A stretch of 51,425 nucleotides of DNA from JAIEPT01 sp038217425 (GTDB taxonomy: Bacteria > Planctomycetota > Planctomycetia > Gemmatales > Gemmataceae), in contig JBBQPM010000028.1 in the NCBI GenBank assembly GCA_038217425.1, forward strand, positions 1 to 51,425. Reading direction: 5' to 3'. A program made the position numbers and the translations under genes. The stretch's first letter is position 1; each line of letters opens with the position of its first letter. The notes under the pieces are model-generated. The model searched no databases. It had not been told where the DNA came from and worked only from the letters and a program-made list of their open reading frames with translations. Below are positions 42,619 through 51,169 of the stretch, piece by piece.

Positions 42619-43701
42619 ATGAACCGGACTCAACGGAGCAACATTCGAAACTATACGTTGCTCGCGCTGGTCGCTGGCTATATCGCGTGTCCAAGCGTCG
42701 CCCATGCGCACGAAAAGTGGTTCCTCGACGCGGAGCCACACCCGGTTCGCTGGGAGAGTACGCTGCGCTTTCCGGAGATCGTCGGCATCGGCATTGGCGT
42801 AGGGCTGACGGTTCTCGTAGGACTCGCGTGGCGGGCACGGCGCGGGCGCGATCTGATCCCCGGCCCCGAAATTCTAGGAGCCTCGGAAGCAGGGCGCGCC
42901 CGCTTCTACTCCCTCGTGCCCTTGATTCTCGCCGTCCATGTCGGGCTGCCGCTTCTGGTTCTCGCCCTCAAAGGGAACCTGTTTTCCCCGAACAACGAAC
43001 TTCACGGGGTCTGGAGGTACTGGCTCGGAGTCGTGCAGATCGGCGTGGGCCTCAGTTTCGTGTACGGAGGAATGGCGCGACTAGCTGGCGCCGCACTCGG
43101 CTTGCTCTGGCTGGTCGGCATCGGCGTCTTCGGGTTGGTTCCGATGTTGGAGAACGCCCATTACTTCGGCTTCGCGGCGTTCTTTTTTTTGGCCGGCCGC
43201 GGGCCTTACGCGATAGACCGGCTCCTCTTTCCCGCCCTGGAGCCTTCGCCGCGCCTCGCGCGCCTGGCGATGCCGAGCCTTCGCATAGGGCTGGGGTTGG
43301 GTTTGACGGTGGTCGCATTCACCGAGAAGCTCGCCAATGCGGAGTTGTCCAGGGCGTTCCTGGAAAAGTACCCGCTCAACTTCACCGCCTGGGTCGGTAT
43401 GCCGATGTCCGATGAACTCTTCGTGCTGTGCGCCGGCGCGACGGAATTGTTGATAGGGCTGTGTTTGTTGTTCGGCTTCTTCCCGCGAACGATCATTCTG
43501 ACGGCCTGGATCTTCATCAACATAACTCTGACGATTTTTGACTGGGTCGAACTCGTGGGCCATTTGCCTTTGTATGGCGCGATGGCGGTGCTCCTTATCT
43601 GGACCCCCTCGGGCGAGGATCAACGCCTGTGGGCAGAAGGCGTTCTCGAGCCCGCCAAGGAGCCTGAGAGTCGGGACACCCCAAAACTTGAAATCCACTA
43701 A
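42619..43701 (+). CDS. DoxX-like multi-pass membrane protein
   Basis: A 360-residue protein: signal-like N-terminus ending AHAHEKWF, then about eight membrane segments. The pattern of small residues in helices and the LCAGATELLIGLCLLFGFFPR segment fit the DoxX/TQO-like family (as in thiosulfate:quinone oxidoreductase subunits and uncharacterised oxidative-stress proteins). No cofactor ligand is evident. The ATG at 42619 follows a GGGATGGG stretch. The next gene starts 11 bp after its stop, so it probably leads an operon with the cyclase-like gene. Confidence 0.72.
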   Translation: MNRTQRSNIRNYTLLALVAGYIACPSVAHAHEKWFLDAEPHPVRWESTLRFPEIVGIGIGVGLTVLVGLAWRARRGRDLIPGPEILGASEAGRARFYSLVPLILAVHVGLPLLVLALKGNLFSPNNELHGVWRYWLGVVQIGVGLSFVYGGMARLAGAALGLLWLVGIGVFGLVPMLENAHYFGFAAFFFLAGRGPYAIDRLLFPALEPSPRLARLAMPSLRIGLGLGLTVVAFTEKLANAELSRAFLEKYPLNFTAWVGMPMSDELFVLCAGATELLIGLCLLFGFFPRTIILTAWIFINITLTIFDWVELVGHLPLYGAMAVLLIWTPSGEDQRLWAEGVLEPAKEPESRDTPKLEIH

Positions 43702-43712
43702 CGAGACGTCCA

Positions 43713-44582
43713 TTGTCAAACGCTACTTTCGTCACGCCCGAAACAGGCGTCTATGTTGATGAGGCTGGACAACCGGTACTTCGAACGTCGATTGTCGGAT
43801 TCCTCGACATTTTGGGCTTTTCGCAAGCCATCCGATTGACCTCCGATCCCGTCGAATCCCAGCGCCTGCTTACGCGAATCCTGGGAGCACTTCAGGATTC
43901 TCGTCTTTACGTGAGGCAGAGCCTCATCGGCGACTTTGCCTTACTTCCAAACCGTTGGGCGCTCAAGTTCTTCAGCGATAATCTCGTCCTCGGTTATCCG
44001 TTCGATCGAAGCGAGGTGTCGCCGGCGCAAGCGGCCTGGTTCATCATTCGTTGTTCGCAGCGTTATCAGCTTCGTATGGCATTGAACGGCTTCTTCTTAC
44101 GCGGGGCCTTGACCCAGGGATCCATTTGTTTGACGGACGACATCATTTTTGGGACGGCGCTTTTGGATTGCTATCAACTCGAATCCAAAGCATCGATCGT
44201 TCCTCGCGTGATTTTGGACCAACCGCTGCGCCAATTGCTAACGCTGGCATTTCGTGAAAAGCAAGTTCCTGAGACATTCGCCAATTCGATTTGCTACGAC
44301 ATCGATGGTTGGTGGTTCGTCAACTACCTTGAAGCGACGTTGGATTCCGAAAAAGTCGATTGGTCCCTGGTCGAACAACACAAGCACGCCATTTTGCAAT
44401 CGTTGGCCGGCGTCACTCGGCACGACGTCTTGCCGAAATTTGGCTGGGCTTGCCGCTATCACAACATGTTCTGCCATTGGTATCGAAACTCGGCCGGCTA
44501 TTCCGACCGAGTCCGGATCGAACGCGGCGATGAAGATTCGGTTATCCGCAGACTGGGCGACGGCGCACTCGAACCCGCATAA
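43713..44582 (+). CDS. class III nucleotidyl-cyclase-like protein
   Basis: A 289-residue cytoplasmic protein whose motifs follow the class III adenylate/guanylate cyclase order. IVGFLDILGFSQAI carries a candidate metal-binding D32 and KFFSDNLVLGYP a second, D89. FFLRGALTQGSI, then IIFGTALLDCYQLE and PRVIL, correspond to the later cyclase strands (RxGixxG, G-x-x-V-x-x-A-x-x-LE). Both metal aspartates are kept, so activity is possible; the substrate-selecting residues cannot be assigned. Similar proteins occur as poorly characterised singletons and near defence genes. The only usable start is a TTG at 43713, 11 bp after the DoxX-like gene, which suggests coupled, low-level translation. No separate effector domain is visible. 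Confidence 0.6.
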   Translation: MSNATFVTPETGVYVDEAGQPVLRTSIVGFLDILGFSQAIRLTSDPVESQRLLTRILGALQDSRLYVRQSLIGDFALLPNRWALKFFSDNLVLGYPFDRSEVSPAQAAWFIIRCSQRYQLRMALNGFFLRGALTQGSICLTDDIIFGTALLDCYQLESKASIVPRVILDQPLRQLLTLAFREKQVPETFANSICYDIDGWWFVNYLEATLDSEKVDWSLVEQHKHAILQSLAGVTRHDVLPKFGWACRYHNMFCHWYRNSAGYSDRVRIERGDEDSVIRRLGDGALEPA

Positions 44583-44656
44583 AATACGGCACATGCGCCC
44601 AAGATAGGGATTTCCATCCGTGCGGAATTGGGCCTTTCGAAAGCTGGAGTGGAAGT

Positions 44657-47600
44657 ATGGACCTCGCATCGACCGTCGGGATACCGGAAGCGGCCACTTC
44701 TAACGAGCAGCTTCGTTCCGAGATACGTCAACTCCTTGCGGCCCTGGGGAGGCATCCGGAGGCGCCGACCTCGGACGCGGACCTTTGCCCTGCCGATCGT
44801 CGGATCGTGGCGTTCCTCAATGCTCATTTCTCCGACCTGGCGCCAACCGCGCCGATTCGGCTCCCTGCTGCCGTGTCGCTTTCGCGATATGGGCTCGCTC
44901 GCGGCTTTTCGCTTCCGGCAAGCAAGGACCATATCGGCACGGAGCTTCTGACATCGTACCGCGTCCGCAACGGCGTGCTGCACAATCCTCGCAGCGACCG
45001 ACGGACCACCAAAGGGACGTTTCACGTCTGCGAAGGCGGATTGCCGATCCCGGGCGATAAAAAGGCGGTTCCGCGTGCCGTCTTTGTTTCGCTCCTTCGC
45101 CACGCGATCGACCCGCCTAAGGAATTGCTGATCGTGCCGTTCGCTTCGGACGACCCTCAGCCGGCGCGATCGTTCTTTTCCCTTCTGCTGCGGCCGATCG
45201 TCTGTCCCGAAGTCCCCGGCGTGGGAACCCAGAAGACGATGGAGGTCCGTTTCTTCGCCCCTGCCAGTCTCGTCAGTAATCTCGATTTTGTCGAGTCAAT
45301 ATTCAGCAACGCAGGCGATCCGTTTCAGGCCGAAAATGACGCGGGATTGGATGCGGAACGCTGGACTGGCCACACCGGATGCGTCCTTCTGGCGCCACAT
45401 CTGACCCGCCTGACCAAGAAGTCGCTTGGCCTTCCGAACTGGGAAAAAGCGACGCCTCAACAGCGTCGAGACGGCATGTGCTGGCGCGATCCCGCCGAGC
45501 TTTACAACGAAGGCCAGGCATTCAAGGCGACCTGCCGCGACGCTACCGGAGTCATCGTCACGTTGATCGCGGACAATTACTTTGGCTATTGCAAAAAGGA
45601 AGTCAAAACGCAGATCTCGTATGCCGCCAATTTGCTCGGCAACGTCGAGGAAGAACATTCTGGCGGAGCGTTGAGCTTCGCTCGTTACAACCTGGGCCTG
45701 GCATTCGAGGCGAGGAATTATCGGACCAACGACCGTACCCCCTCGGACCTGGCTCGCGAAAACCCAAAATCGATCGATCTGCAACCCGAAGGGCACGCGA
45801 TCGACCGGCATTGCCCAAATTTAATTTACATTCCGCACGATACGCGCGGCGACGTTTTCCGGTTGCAACTGTGGTGGACGCACGCCGGGCTGGAAAGAGC
45901 GATAACGATCAAGCCCCAAACCACCTACATGACGCCGTCCGGCTACAAGTTAACGCTGGATAAACATCCCTCGACCGGCGTCTGGCGGCTGACGGGGACC
46001 GTCGCTGAGGGACTCTTTTGCCACAAACCGTGCACCGTCTCCGGCGGCGGCAAGAGCGAGATTTCCAAGAGCCTGGGAGACTACATTCTCTATGGCCCGA
46101 TTCTGGTCGCAGATCTCGACAAAGACTTCGAACTCGTGCAGCAGTTGATGGATCACGACTACGGCGACCGTTGGAAAACGAAACGCAAGACCGAAGAGAC
46201 GGTTCCCAGCCGGCCGCTGATGAGTCCCCTGCGCTCCCTCGGTAGCGTGATCAAACTGCTCAACCCTTCCGACGAATACGCCCCGGAGTACAACGCCTGG
46301 CTCGCGTCGTTCCCCGATCATATTTTTCCGCTCGTCTACATCATTAAGCGCTACATCTGGGCGGAGAGTGAGGAACGCTGGCGCGATCTGCTGAGCGTCG
46401 ATTCCATCAACGGTCGGCCCGGACACGAACTCAAGGCGAGAGGTCGGCGGTTGGTGGGCGGTTATCTCCGCATCGGCCTCCTCTCTTCCAATGCCTGGCG
46501 AACGTTCAAGCTCCGACAAGATTTCATGCCCGCCGCCAAAATCCAGATGGAAGACGACATCACCGCCTCCGCAGTCGTTCCGTCGAATCAACTTCACCAC
46601 TTGCCCCCAGGGAAGCAGGCAGTCAGCCATAAGTTCTCAGTCAACTGCGAGTATCGCCTGTTCCAGCGACCCGACGACGCGGTGCATCGCGGACTGGATC
46701 GACAGACCGAATCGGACATGGCTCGATCCGACAATTTCCTTTCCAACTTCGAGCCGTTGGCTTCCGAGCAGGTCCGAGCGATCGTCGATCGGGTCACGGA
46801 ATTCGATGCGTTCTCGCCCCCGATGCGCGCGCTTCTCTCGGCGTCCACGGAATCGGGAACCGTCGTCTGCTCCGCAAATCCTCGTTTGGTGGATGGCAAG
46901 CCGAGTCAGAATCCGCGCTATCTTCAGATCCGCCCGGACCTCATGTCGCCGGAAGTTCGAACCATCGCCGAACGGGGCCTTCGTCTGGCTCGAGGCATTC
47001 GCAGCGATGAGCCCTTGCCCATTCCGGTCGGCGCCGTCCTGATTGGGCGACGTAACAATCCGCCCGACCGCGCCGCGGGCATTCGGCCGCTTGCCGTCTA
47101 CAGCCCGATCCATTACCAGGAGTTGCCCGAGTTCTTCATGGACGTCATCTGTTCGCTGACCGGCAAAAGTCCCTCAACGACGGGAGCCGGGTCGGAAGGC
47201 GCCTTGACCAAGGGACCCTTCAACGCCTTGCGAACCATCGTCGATCTGAACGCTGCGCTGCTTTCCTACGTCCTCACGGGGTTGCCGGGCTTTTCCACAG
47301 CGGCGGGATTTGTGGGCCCCGACAAGCGCGTCGATCATGACATCAGCTTGCTGGTGCCGGAGATCTGGTGCCGACTCAGCCCCGACGAGCGCGATCCAGC
47401 GTTTCTTATTAGCGAAGGGTATTTGGAACCCGTCCGCGACTTCGATCACAACGGCCAAAAAGTGCCCGCCAGCAGACTGGGCTACCGGATTACGTCCCGC
47501 TTCGTGCGGCGGTTTTTCGGCCGAATCTTCGATCATCCTGACCGCGTCTTCGATGAGGCGTATCTCCGACCCGAGACGCAAGATCTGGAAGCTTTCGTGG

Positions 47601-48040
47601 ACGGGATTGGCAACATCTCCGAGGCACAGCAGCGGGTAGCCCTGCAAGCGTTCGAGGACGGTTCGATCGAAGACGCTTGTCCTCCGTTGCGAGCGCTCCT
47701 GGCAATCATGGCGTACGGCGCGTACGAAGGCAAGGACGTGCATCATCCGGACATCCGCGGCCTCTTCACGCGGGAAACGATCCTCGCCAGCGATTGGTAC
47801 CGGCAACGGCTGATGATGAAACAGCGCGTGGATGAGAAGCTTGGTCGCCGATTGATCGCCTCGCTCGAACAGTGGTTGGCCGAAAACGCCAAGGCGGATG
47901 CATCGCTTATCGCAACCATGAAGATGCGCCGGGAGTTGACCGCGAAACAACTGGACCAAATCGTTTCCCCGGAATACCTGAGCAGTTTGCAAGGAACGCT
48001 CGGCGTGGACCCGAGTCTGTATGGGGCCGCGAAGCCATGA
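44657..48040 (+). CDS. candidate PPi-dependent phosphoenolpyruvate carboxykinase
   Basis: An 1127-residue soluble protein. Two motifs stand out: C459-TVSGGGKSEISK471, a P-loop-like turn, and TGKSPSTTGAGSEGALTKG (about 835-853). Length and both motifs recall the pyrophosphate-type PEP carboxykinase described in Entamoeba and Propionibacterium (about 1,100-1,150 residues), which makes PEP and pyrophosphate from oxaloacetate, or runs in reverse, and is unrelated in length to ATP- and GTP-PEPCK. This rests on motif memory, not a search. The N-terminal 200 residues show no recognised domain. ATG at 44657 with GGAG about 10 bases upstream. Its stop overlaps the next start (ATGA, 48037-48040). It follows the cyclase-like gene by 74 bp. 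If the call is wrong, it is a large conserved protein of unknown function. Confidence 0.55.
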   Translation: MDLASTVGIPEAATSNEQLRSEIRQLLAALGRHPEAPTSDADLCPADRRIVAFLNAHFSDLAPTAPIRLPAAVSLSRYGLARGFSLPASKDHIGTELLTSYRVRNGVLHNPRSDRRTTKGTFHVCEGGLPIPGDKKAVPRAVFVSLLRHAIDPPKELLIVPFASDDPQPARSFFSLLLRPIVCPEVPGVGTQKTMEVRFFAPASLVSNLDFVESIFSNAGDPFQAENDAGLDAERWTGHTGCVLLAPHLTRLTKKSLGLPNWEKATPQQRRDGMCWRDPAELYNEGQAFKATCRDATGVIVTLIADNYFGYCKKEVKTQISYAANLLGNVEEEHSGGALSFARYNLGLAFEARNYRTNDRTPSDLARENPKSIDLQPEGHAIDRHCPNLIYIPHDTRGDVFRLQLWWTHAGLERAITIKPQTTYMTPSGYKLTLDKHPSTGVWRLTGTVAEGLFCHKPCTVSGGGKSEISKSLGDYILYGPILVADLDKDFELVQQLMDHDYGDRWKTKRKTEETVPSRPLMSPLRSLGSVIKLLNPSDEYAPEYNAWLASFPDHIFPLVYIIKRYIWAESEERWRDLLSVDSINGRPGHELKARGRRLVGGYLRIGLLSSNAWRTFKLRQDFMPAAKIQMEDDITASAVVPSNQLHHLPPGKQAVSHKFSVNCEYRLFQRPDDAVHRGLDRQTESDMARSDNFLSNFEPLASEQVRAIVDRVTEFDAFSPPMRALLSASTESGTVVCSANPRLVDGKPSQNPRYLQIRPDLMSPEVRTIAERGLRLARGIRSDEPLPIPVGAVLIGRRNNPPDRAAGIRPLAVYSPIHYQELPEFFMDVICSLTGKSPSTTGAGSEGALTKGPFNALRTIVDLNAALLSYVLTGLPGFSTAAGFVGPDKRVDHDISLLVPEIWCRLSPDERDPAFLISEGYLEPVRDFDHNGQKVPASRLGYRITSRFVRRFFGRIFDHPDRVFDEAYLRPETQDLEAFVDGIGNISEAQQRVALQAFEDGSIEDACPPLRALLAIMAYGAYEGKDVHHPDIRGLFTRETILASDWYRQRLMMKQRVDEKLGRRLIASLEQWLAENAKADASLIATMKMRRELTAKQLDQIVSPEYLSSLQGTLGVDPSLYGAAKP

Positions 48041-49353
48041 GCGGTTCAACCTCGCACGGAACGATGAGCGACCGAGAACGTGATACGCAATTGCTGTTGC
48101 AAGCGGGCAGGTTACTGCTCGAATACAACGAATCATCCGGGGCCATCATCCGCACGTTGACGGCAACGGCCACAGCGTTGACGACCGCATCCCTGCATGT
48201 GGCGGTCTCGTACGGAAGCGTGACGGTCGCCCTTGGCAACGACAGTCCTCTCTTTCAAGCCGTGAAGGAGTTGCGCTACAATGCCGCCCTTCAGACTCGC
48301 GTGCACGAGATCCTGGACCAGGTGCGGCATCGCCAACTCGACGCCTCAGCCGCGCTGGCTCTTTTGGGTCGAGTCGAGGCTGAGTCGCGCCGCCATTCAC
48401 GCTGGCTGGTCGCGTTTATCTTGGGCGCCGCCGCCGCCAGCTTTGCTGGCTTGATGAGAGCAGATGGACCTGCAGCCTTGGTCGCTGGCGTCGCCACGGC
48501 GTTGGGCCTCCTGGTTCGCCAGGAACTGGGGCGACGACACTTCAGCCTTCTCACCCTCCCTTTTGCCGCATCCTTCATTGGAGCAACTCTGGGCGGACTT
48601 GCCATTCGGTACGGGTGGACGCGAACGCCGGAACCCGTTCTCTTGGTGCCCGCTTTGATGGTGGTGCCCGGCCCCCATCTCCTCAATAGCATCTTTGATT
48701 TGATCGACAATCACCTGCCGATGTGTCTGTCTCGTCTGGGACTGGCGATCGGCATTTTGCTCGCGAGCGCACTGGGGATCATTGTCGGCATCGAATTGAC
48801 CGATCCCCTGGTCATGGATCCCGAAGGATCGAACGGGATTCGGCTAAATCTCCTCGCCGACGTGGTCCTGGCAGCGATCGCAACTTGCGGATTTGCAGCG
48901 TTCTTTAACACTCCCTGGCGGCGCCTGGGAATGGTAGCCGCGTGTGGGATGGCGGGGCATGGCCTGCGCTACTTGTGCCTGGAAGCTGGACTTCGCCTGG
49001 AAGCGGCGACATTTTTGGCGGGCCTCGCCGTCGGCGCGATCTCCGGTTGGTTGACCCGCTCCACGAGGGTTCCCGTCGCCGTCATCGCCTTCGCCGGCGC
49101 CGTCACGATGATTCCGGGATCAAGCCTTTATCACGCCCTGGCGGGCGCTCTTCAAGTGGCACGCATGGCAAACCAAAGCGACCCTTCGCTTGCGACTAGG
49201 ACGCTCGCCTATGCCTTCCATGGTTTCGTCGTAGTGAGCGGCCTCGCTCTTGGACTCGTTCTGGGCATTCGCACGCTGCCAATGCTGCCTTTTTTGCCCT
49301 CGAAGGAGAAGATTTCACCGAAGCCTGCAGGGCCCTTGAACACGGATGCCTGA
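48037..49353 (+). CDS. threonine/serine exporter family (ThrE-like) membrane protein
   Basis: A 438-residue protein with a cytoplasmic N-domain (about 1-120; GRLLLEYNESSGAIIRTLTA and SYGSVTVAL) and about ten membrane segments (about 125-425). This is the fused two-domain layout of ThrE (DUF1212 plus DUF3815). MVVPGPHLLNSIFDLID and AVTMIPGSSLYHAL are the paired helix motifs of the two halves. ThrE of Corynebacterium exports threonine and serine; the substrate here is inferred by family only. The ATG at 48037 overlaps the stop of the carboxykinase candidate (ATGA), so translation is coupled; MSDRERD at 48064 is a second possible start. Confidence 0.85.
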   Translation: MSGSTSHGTMSDRERDTQLLLQAGRLLLEYNESSGAIIRTLTATATALTTASLHVAVSYGSVTVALGNDSPLFQAVKELRYNAALQTRVHEILDQVRHRQLDASAALALLGRVEAESRRHSRWLVAFILGAAAASFAGLMRADGPAALVAGVATALGLLVRQELGRRHFSLLTLPFAASFIGATLGGLAIRYGWTRTPEPVLLVPALMVVPGPHLLNSIFDLIDNHLPMCLSRLGLAIGILLASALGIIVGIELTDPLVMDPEGSNGIRLNLLADVVLAAIATCGFAAFFNTPWRRLGMVAACGMAGHGLRYLCLEAGLRLEAATFLAGLAVGAISGWLTRSTRVPVAVIAFAGAVTMIPGSSLYHALAGALQVARMANQSDPSLATRTLAYAFHGFVVVSGLALGLVLGIRTLPMLPFLPSKEKISPKPAGPLNTDA

Positions 49354-49500
49354 ACGAATAGAAAACTCGGGCGAGTCTTGCGCTATCGGTGATTTAAGAG
49401 GATACAGAGGCAGCTGACTTCGCCGTTGCATTTCCTTTCGGCTTATTTTCAAGCCGCTCGACGATAAACAGATTTCTCACAAGCTACGATCGGAATCGGC

Positions 49501-50214
49501 ATGAAAGTCTTGGTGATCGACATTGGGGGAACGAACGTCAAGATGCTCGCTTCGGGGCAGGACATTCCGCGCAAATTCCCGTCGGGCAAAGAAATGACGC
49601 CGCTCACGATGGTCAACGGCGTCCTCGATGCCGCGAAGGATTGGGAATACGAAGCGATTGCAATCGGGTATCCCGGCCCGATTCTCTGCGGGCAGCCAAT
49701 GACGGAACCCGTCAATCTCGCTCCAGGTTGGATGGGGTTTGATTTCTCCGCCGCTTTTCACCTGCCTGTCAAGATCATCAACGACGCGGCCATGCAGGCT
49801 CTGGGCGGTTACCAGGGAGGCAAGATGCTATTCGTGGGTTTGGGCACCGGTCTTGGCGCCACCGTGATCCTGGACGGAACGATCGAACCGCTCGAGTTGG
49901 GCCGGTTCCACTACAAGAACGGCACTCTTGAGGACTATGTGGGGGCGCGCGGGCTGCAGCGCCTGGGGCGCAAGAAATGGCAGCGTCACGTCGAGCTCGT
50001 CGTGGAGCGTCTGATCGCGGCCCTTAAGCCGGACGACGTGGTCCTGGGCGGCGGCAATGCGAAGAAGCTGAAGGGACTGCCGCCTGGCACGCGGTTGGGC
50101 GACAACGCCAACGCGTTCCTGGGCGGTCTCCGTATGTGGGACGACGGCGTCCGCCGGCCACGAGCCTTTGGCTGGAGTCCGAATAACATTCTGCAAACGC
50201 CAAGCGAGGGATAA
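49501..50214 (+). CDS. ROK-family kinase, polyphosphate-glucokinase-like
   Basis: A 237-residue sugar kinase. VIDIGGTNVKM is the first phosphate motif, IGYPGPI and INDAAMQALGGY follow, then VGLGTGLGATVILDG (second phosphate motif) and PLELGRF, where polyphosphate glucokinases read ELGH. The C-terminal VVLGGGNAKKL matches the same subgroup. Length is near the polyphosphate-glucokinase norm (about 250). It would phosphorylate glucose with polyphosphate or ATP; the donor cannot be decided from sequence. The ATG at 49501 has GGAAT about 5 bases upstream. It stands alone, 147 bp after the ThrE-like gene. Confidence 0.82.
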   Translation: MKVLVIDIGGTNVKMLASGQDIPRKFPSGKEMTPLTMVNGVLDAAKDWEYEAIAIGYPGPILCGQPMTEPVNLAPGWMGFDFSAAFHLPVKIINDAAMQALGGYQGGKMLFVGLGTGLGATVILDGTIEPLELGRFHYKNGTLEDYVGARGLQRLGRKKWQRHVELVVERLIAALKPDDVVLGGGNAKKLKGLPPGTRLGDNANAFLGGLRMWDDGVRRPRAFGWSPNNILQTPSEG

Positions 50215-50371
50215 AACGCGAATCCGTCGCTTGTGCGTCCGTCGAAGTACTCGCCCGACGTCGAAAAAAATAATCCTGAAGCAAGAATTTCGATCCCCTT
50301 CCACTGGGGAGGAACTCGGATCTTCATATAGATAGACCCGTCGCCTGAACGCAATTCTCTGGAGCACGGCC

Positions 50372-51169
50372 ATGAACGACTTGAAACGGATCAGTTTGGT
50401 AGCGGCCGCATTGGCGCTGGTTGGTTGCGATCGGACGCCGACGATCGCCCCGAGTCCGCCGCCGGTGGTGACGGTGAGCAAACCGCTCGAGAAGTCGATC
50501 ACGGATTACGACGTCTACACGGGCCGACTCGAGGCGGCGGAAACGGTCGACGTGCGTGCCCAGGTGAAGGGGGAGTTGATCGATTTCCACTTCAAAGAAG
50601 GGGACATGGTCTACGCGGAGAAGACCTTGATTGGCTCCAAAGTCGGCAAAGAGACGTATGCGGAGAAATCTCTGCTTTTCACGATCGATCCGAACGTATA
50701 CCAGGCGAATTTGGAAGTGAGCGAGGCGAAGAAGTTGGCAGCCGAGGCCAACTATAAATTTGCCAACGCCGAGTATGAGCGGAGCAAAGGCCTGGCCGCC
50801 CAGAGTGCCGCCTCCGCTCGCGAGGTCGAGACTTGGCTGGCGAAGAAGCTGATGGCGACTGCGGAGATCAAACAGTCCGAGGCAGAAATCAAGCGTACCA
50901 AGCTCGACGTAGGCTATACCAAGATTTACGCTCCTATCACCGGCCGCATCGGCAAGTCCCAGGTTTCCAAGGGCAACCTCGTCAACACCAGCGGCGGCGA
51001 CACGTTGCTTGCCACCATCGTCGCCGTCGATCCGATTTCGGTATTTTTCGACGTCGATGAGGCGGCGCTGGAAACCTATCGCGAGCGCCGCGCCCGGGAA
51101 CTGGGCGACGAGGCGAAGTCGCCTGCGGAGATCCCCCTTTACCCACGGCCCGCGCGCATAATTGGGTAA
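50372..51169 (+). pseudogene. RND efflux periplasmic adaptor, 3' end lost to an IS insertion
   Basis: The first about 257 codons encode a membrane-fusion protein of RND pumps: lipoprotein signal with lipobox LVGC (C19), a barrel-sandwich half (AQVKGELIDFHFKEGDMV), a coiled hairpin (about 105-170), the second lipoyl half (YAPITGRIGKSQVSKGNLV) and the first beta-barrel strands (DPISVFFDVDE). Adaptors are normally 370-420 residues. Here the family sequence stops at about 51142 (AEIPLY) and eight unrelated residues lead to a stop at 51167. An ISAs1-type transposase begins 116 bp later. The remaining beta-barrel and membrane-proximal domain would be beyond the window if the IS is the only lesion. 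The truncated product is unlikely to work. Confidence 0.75.
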
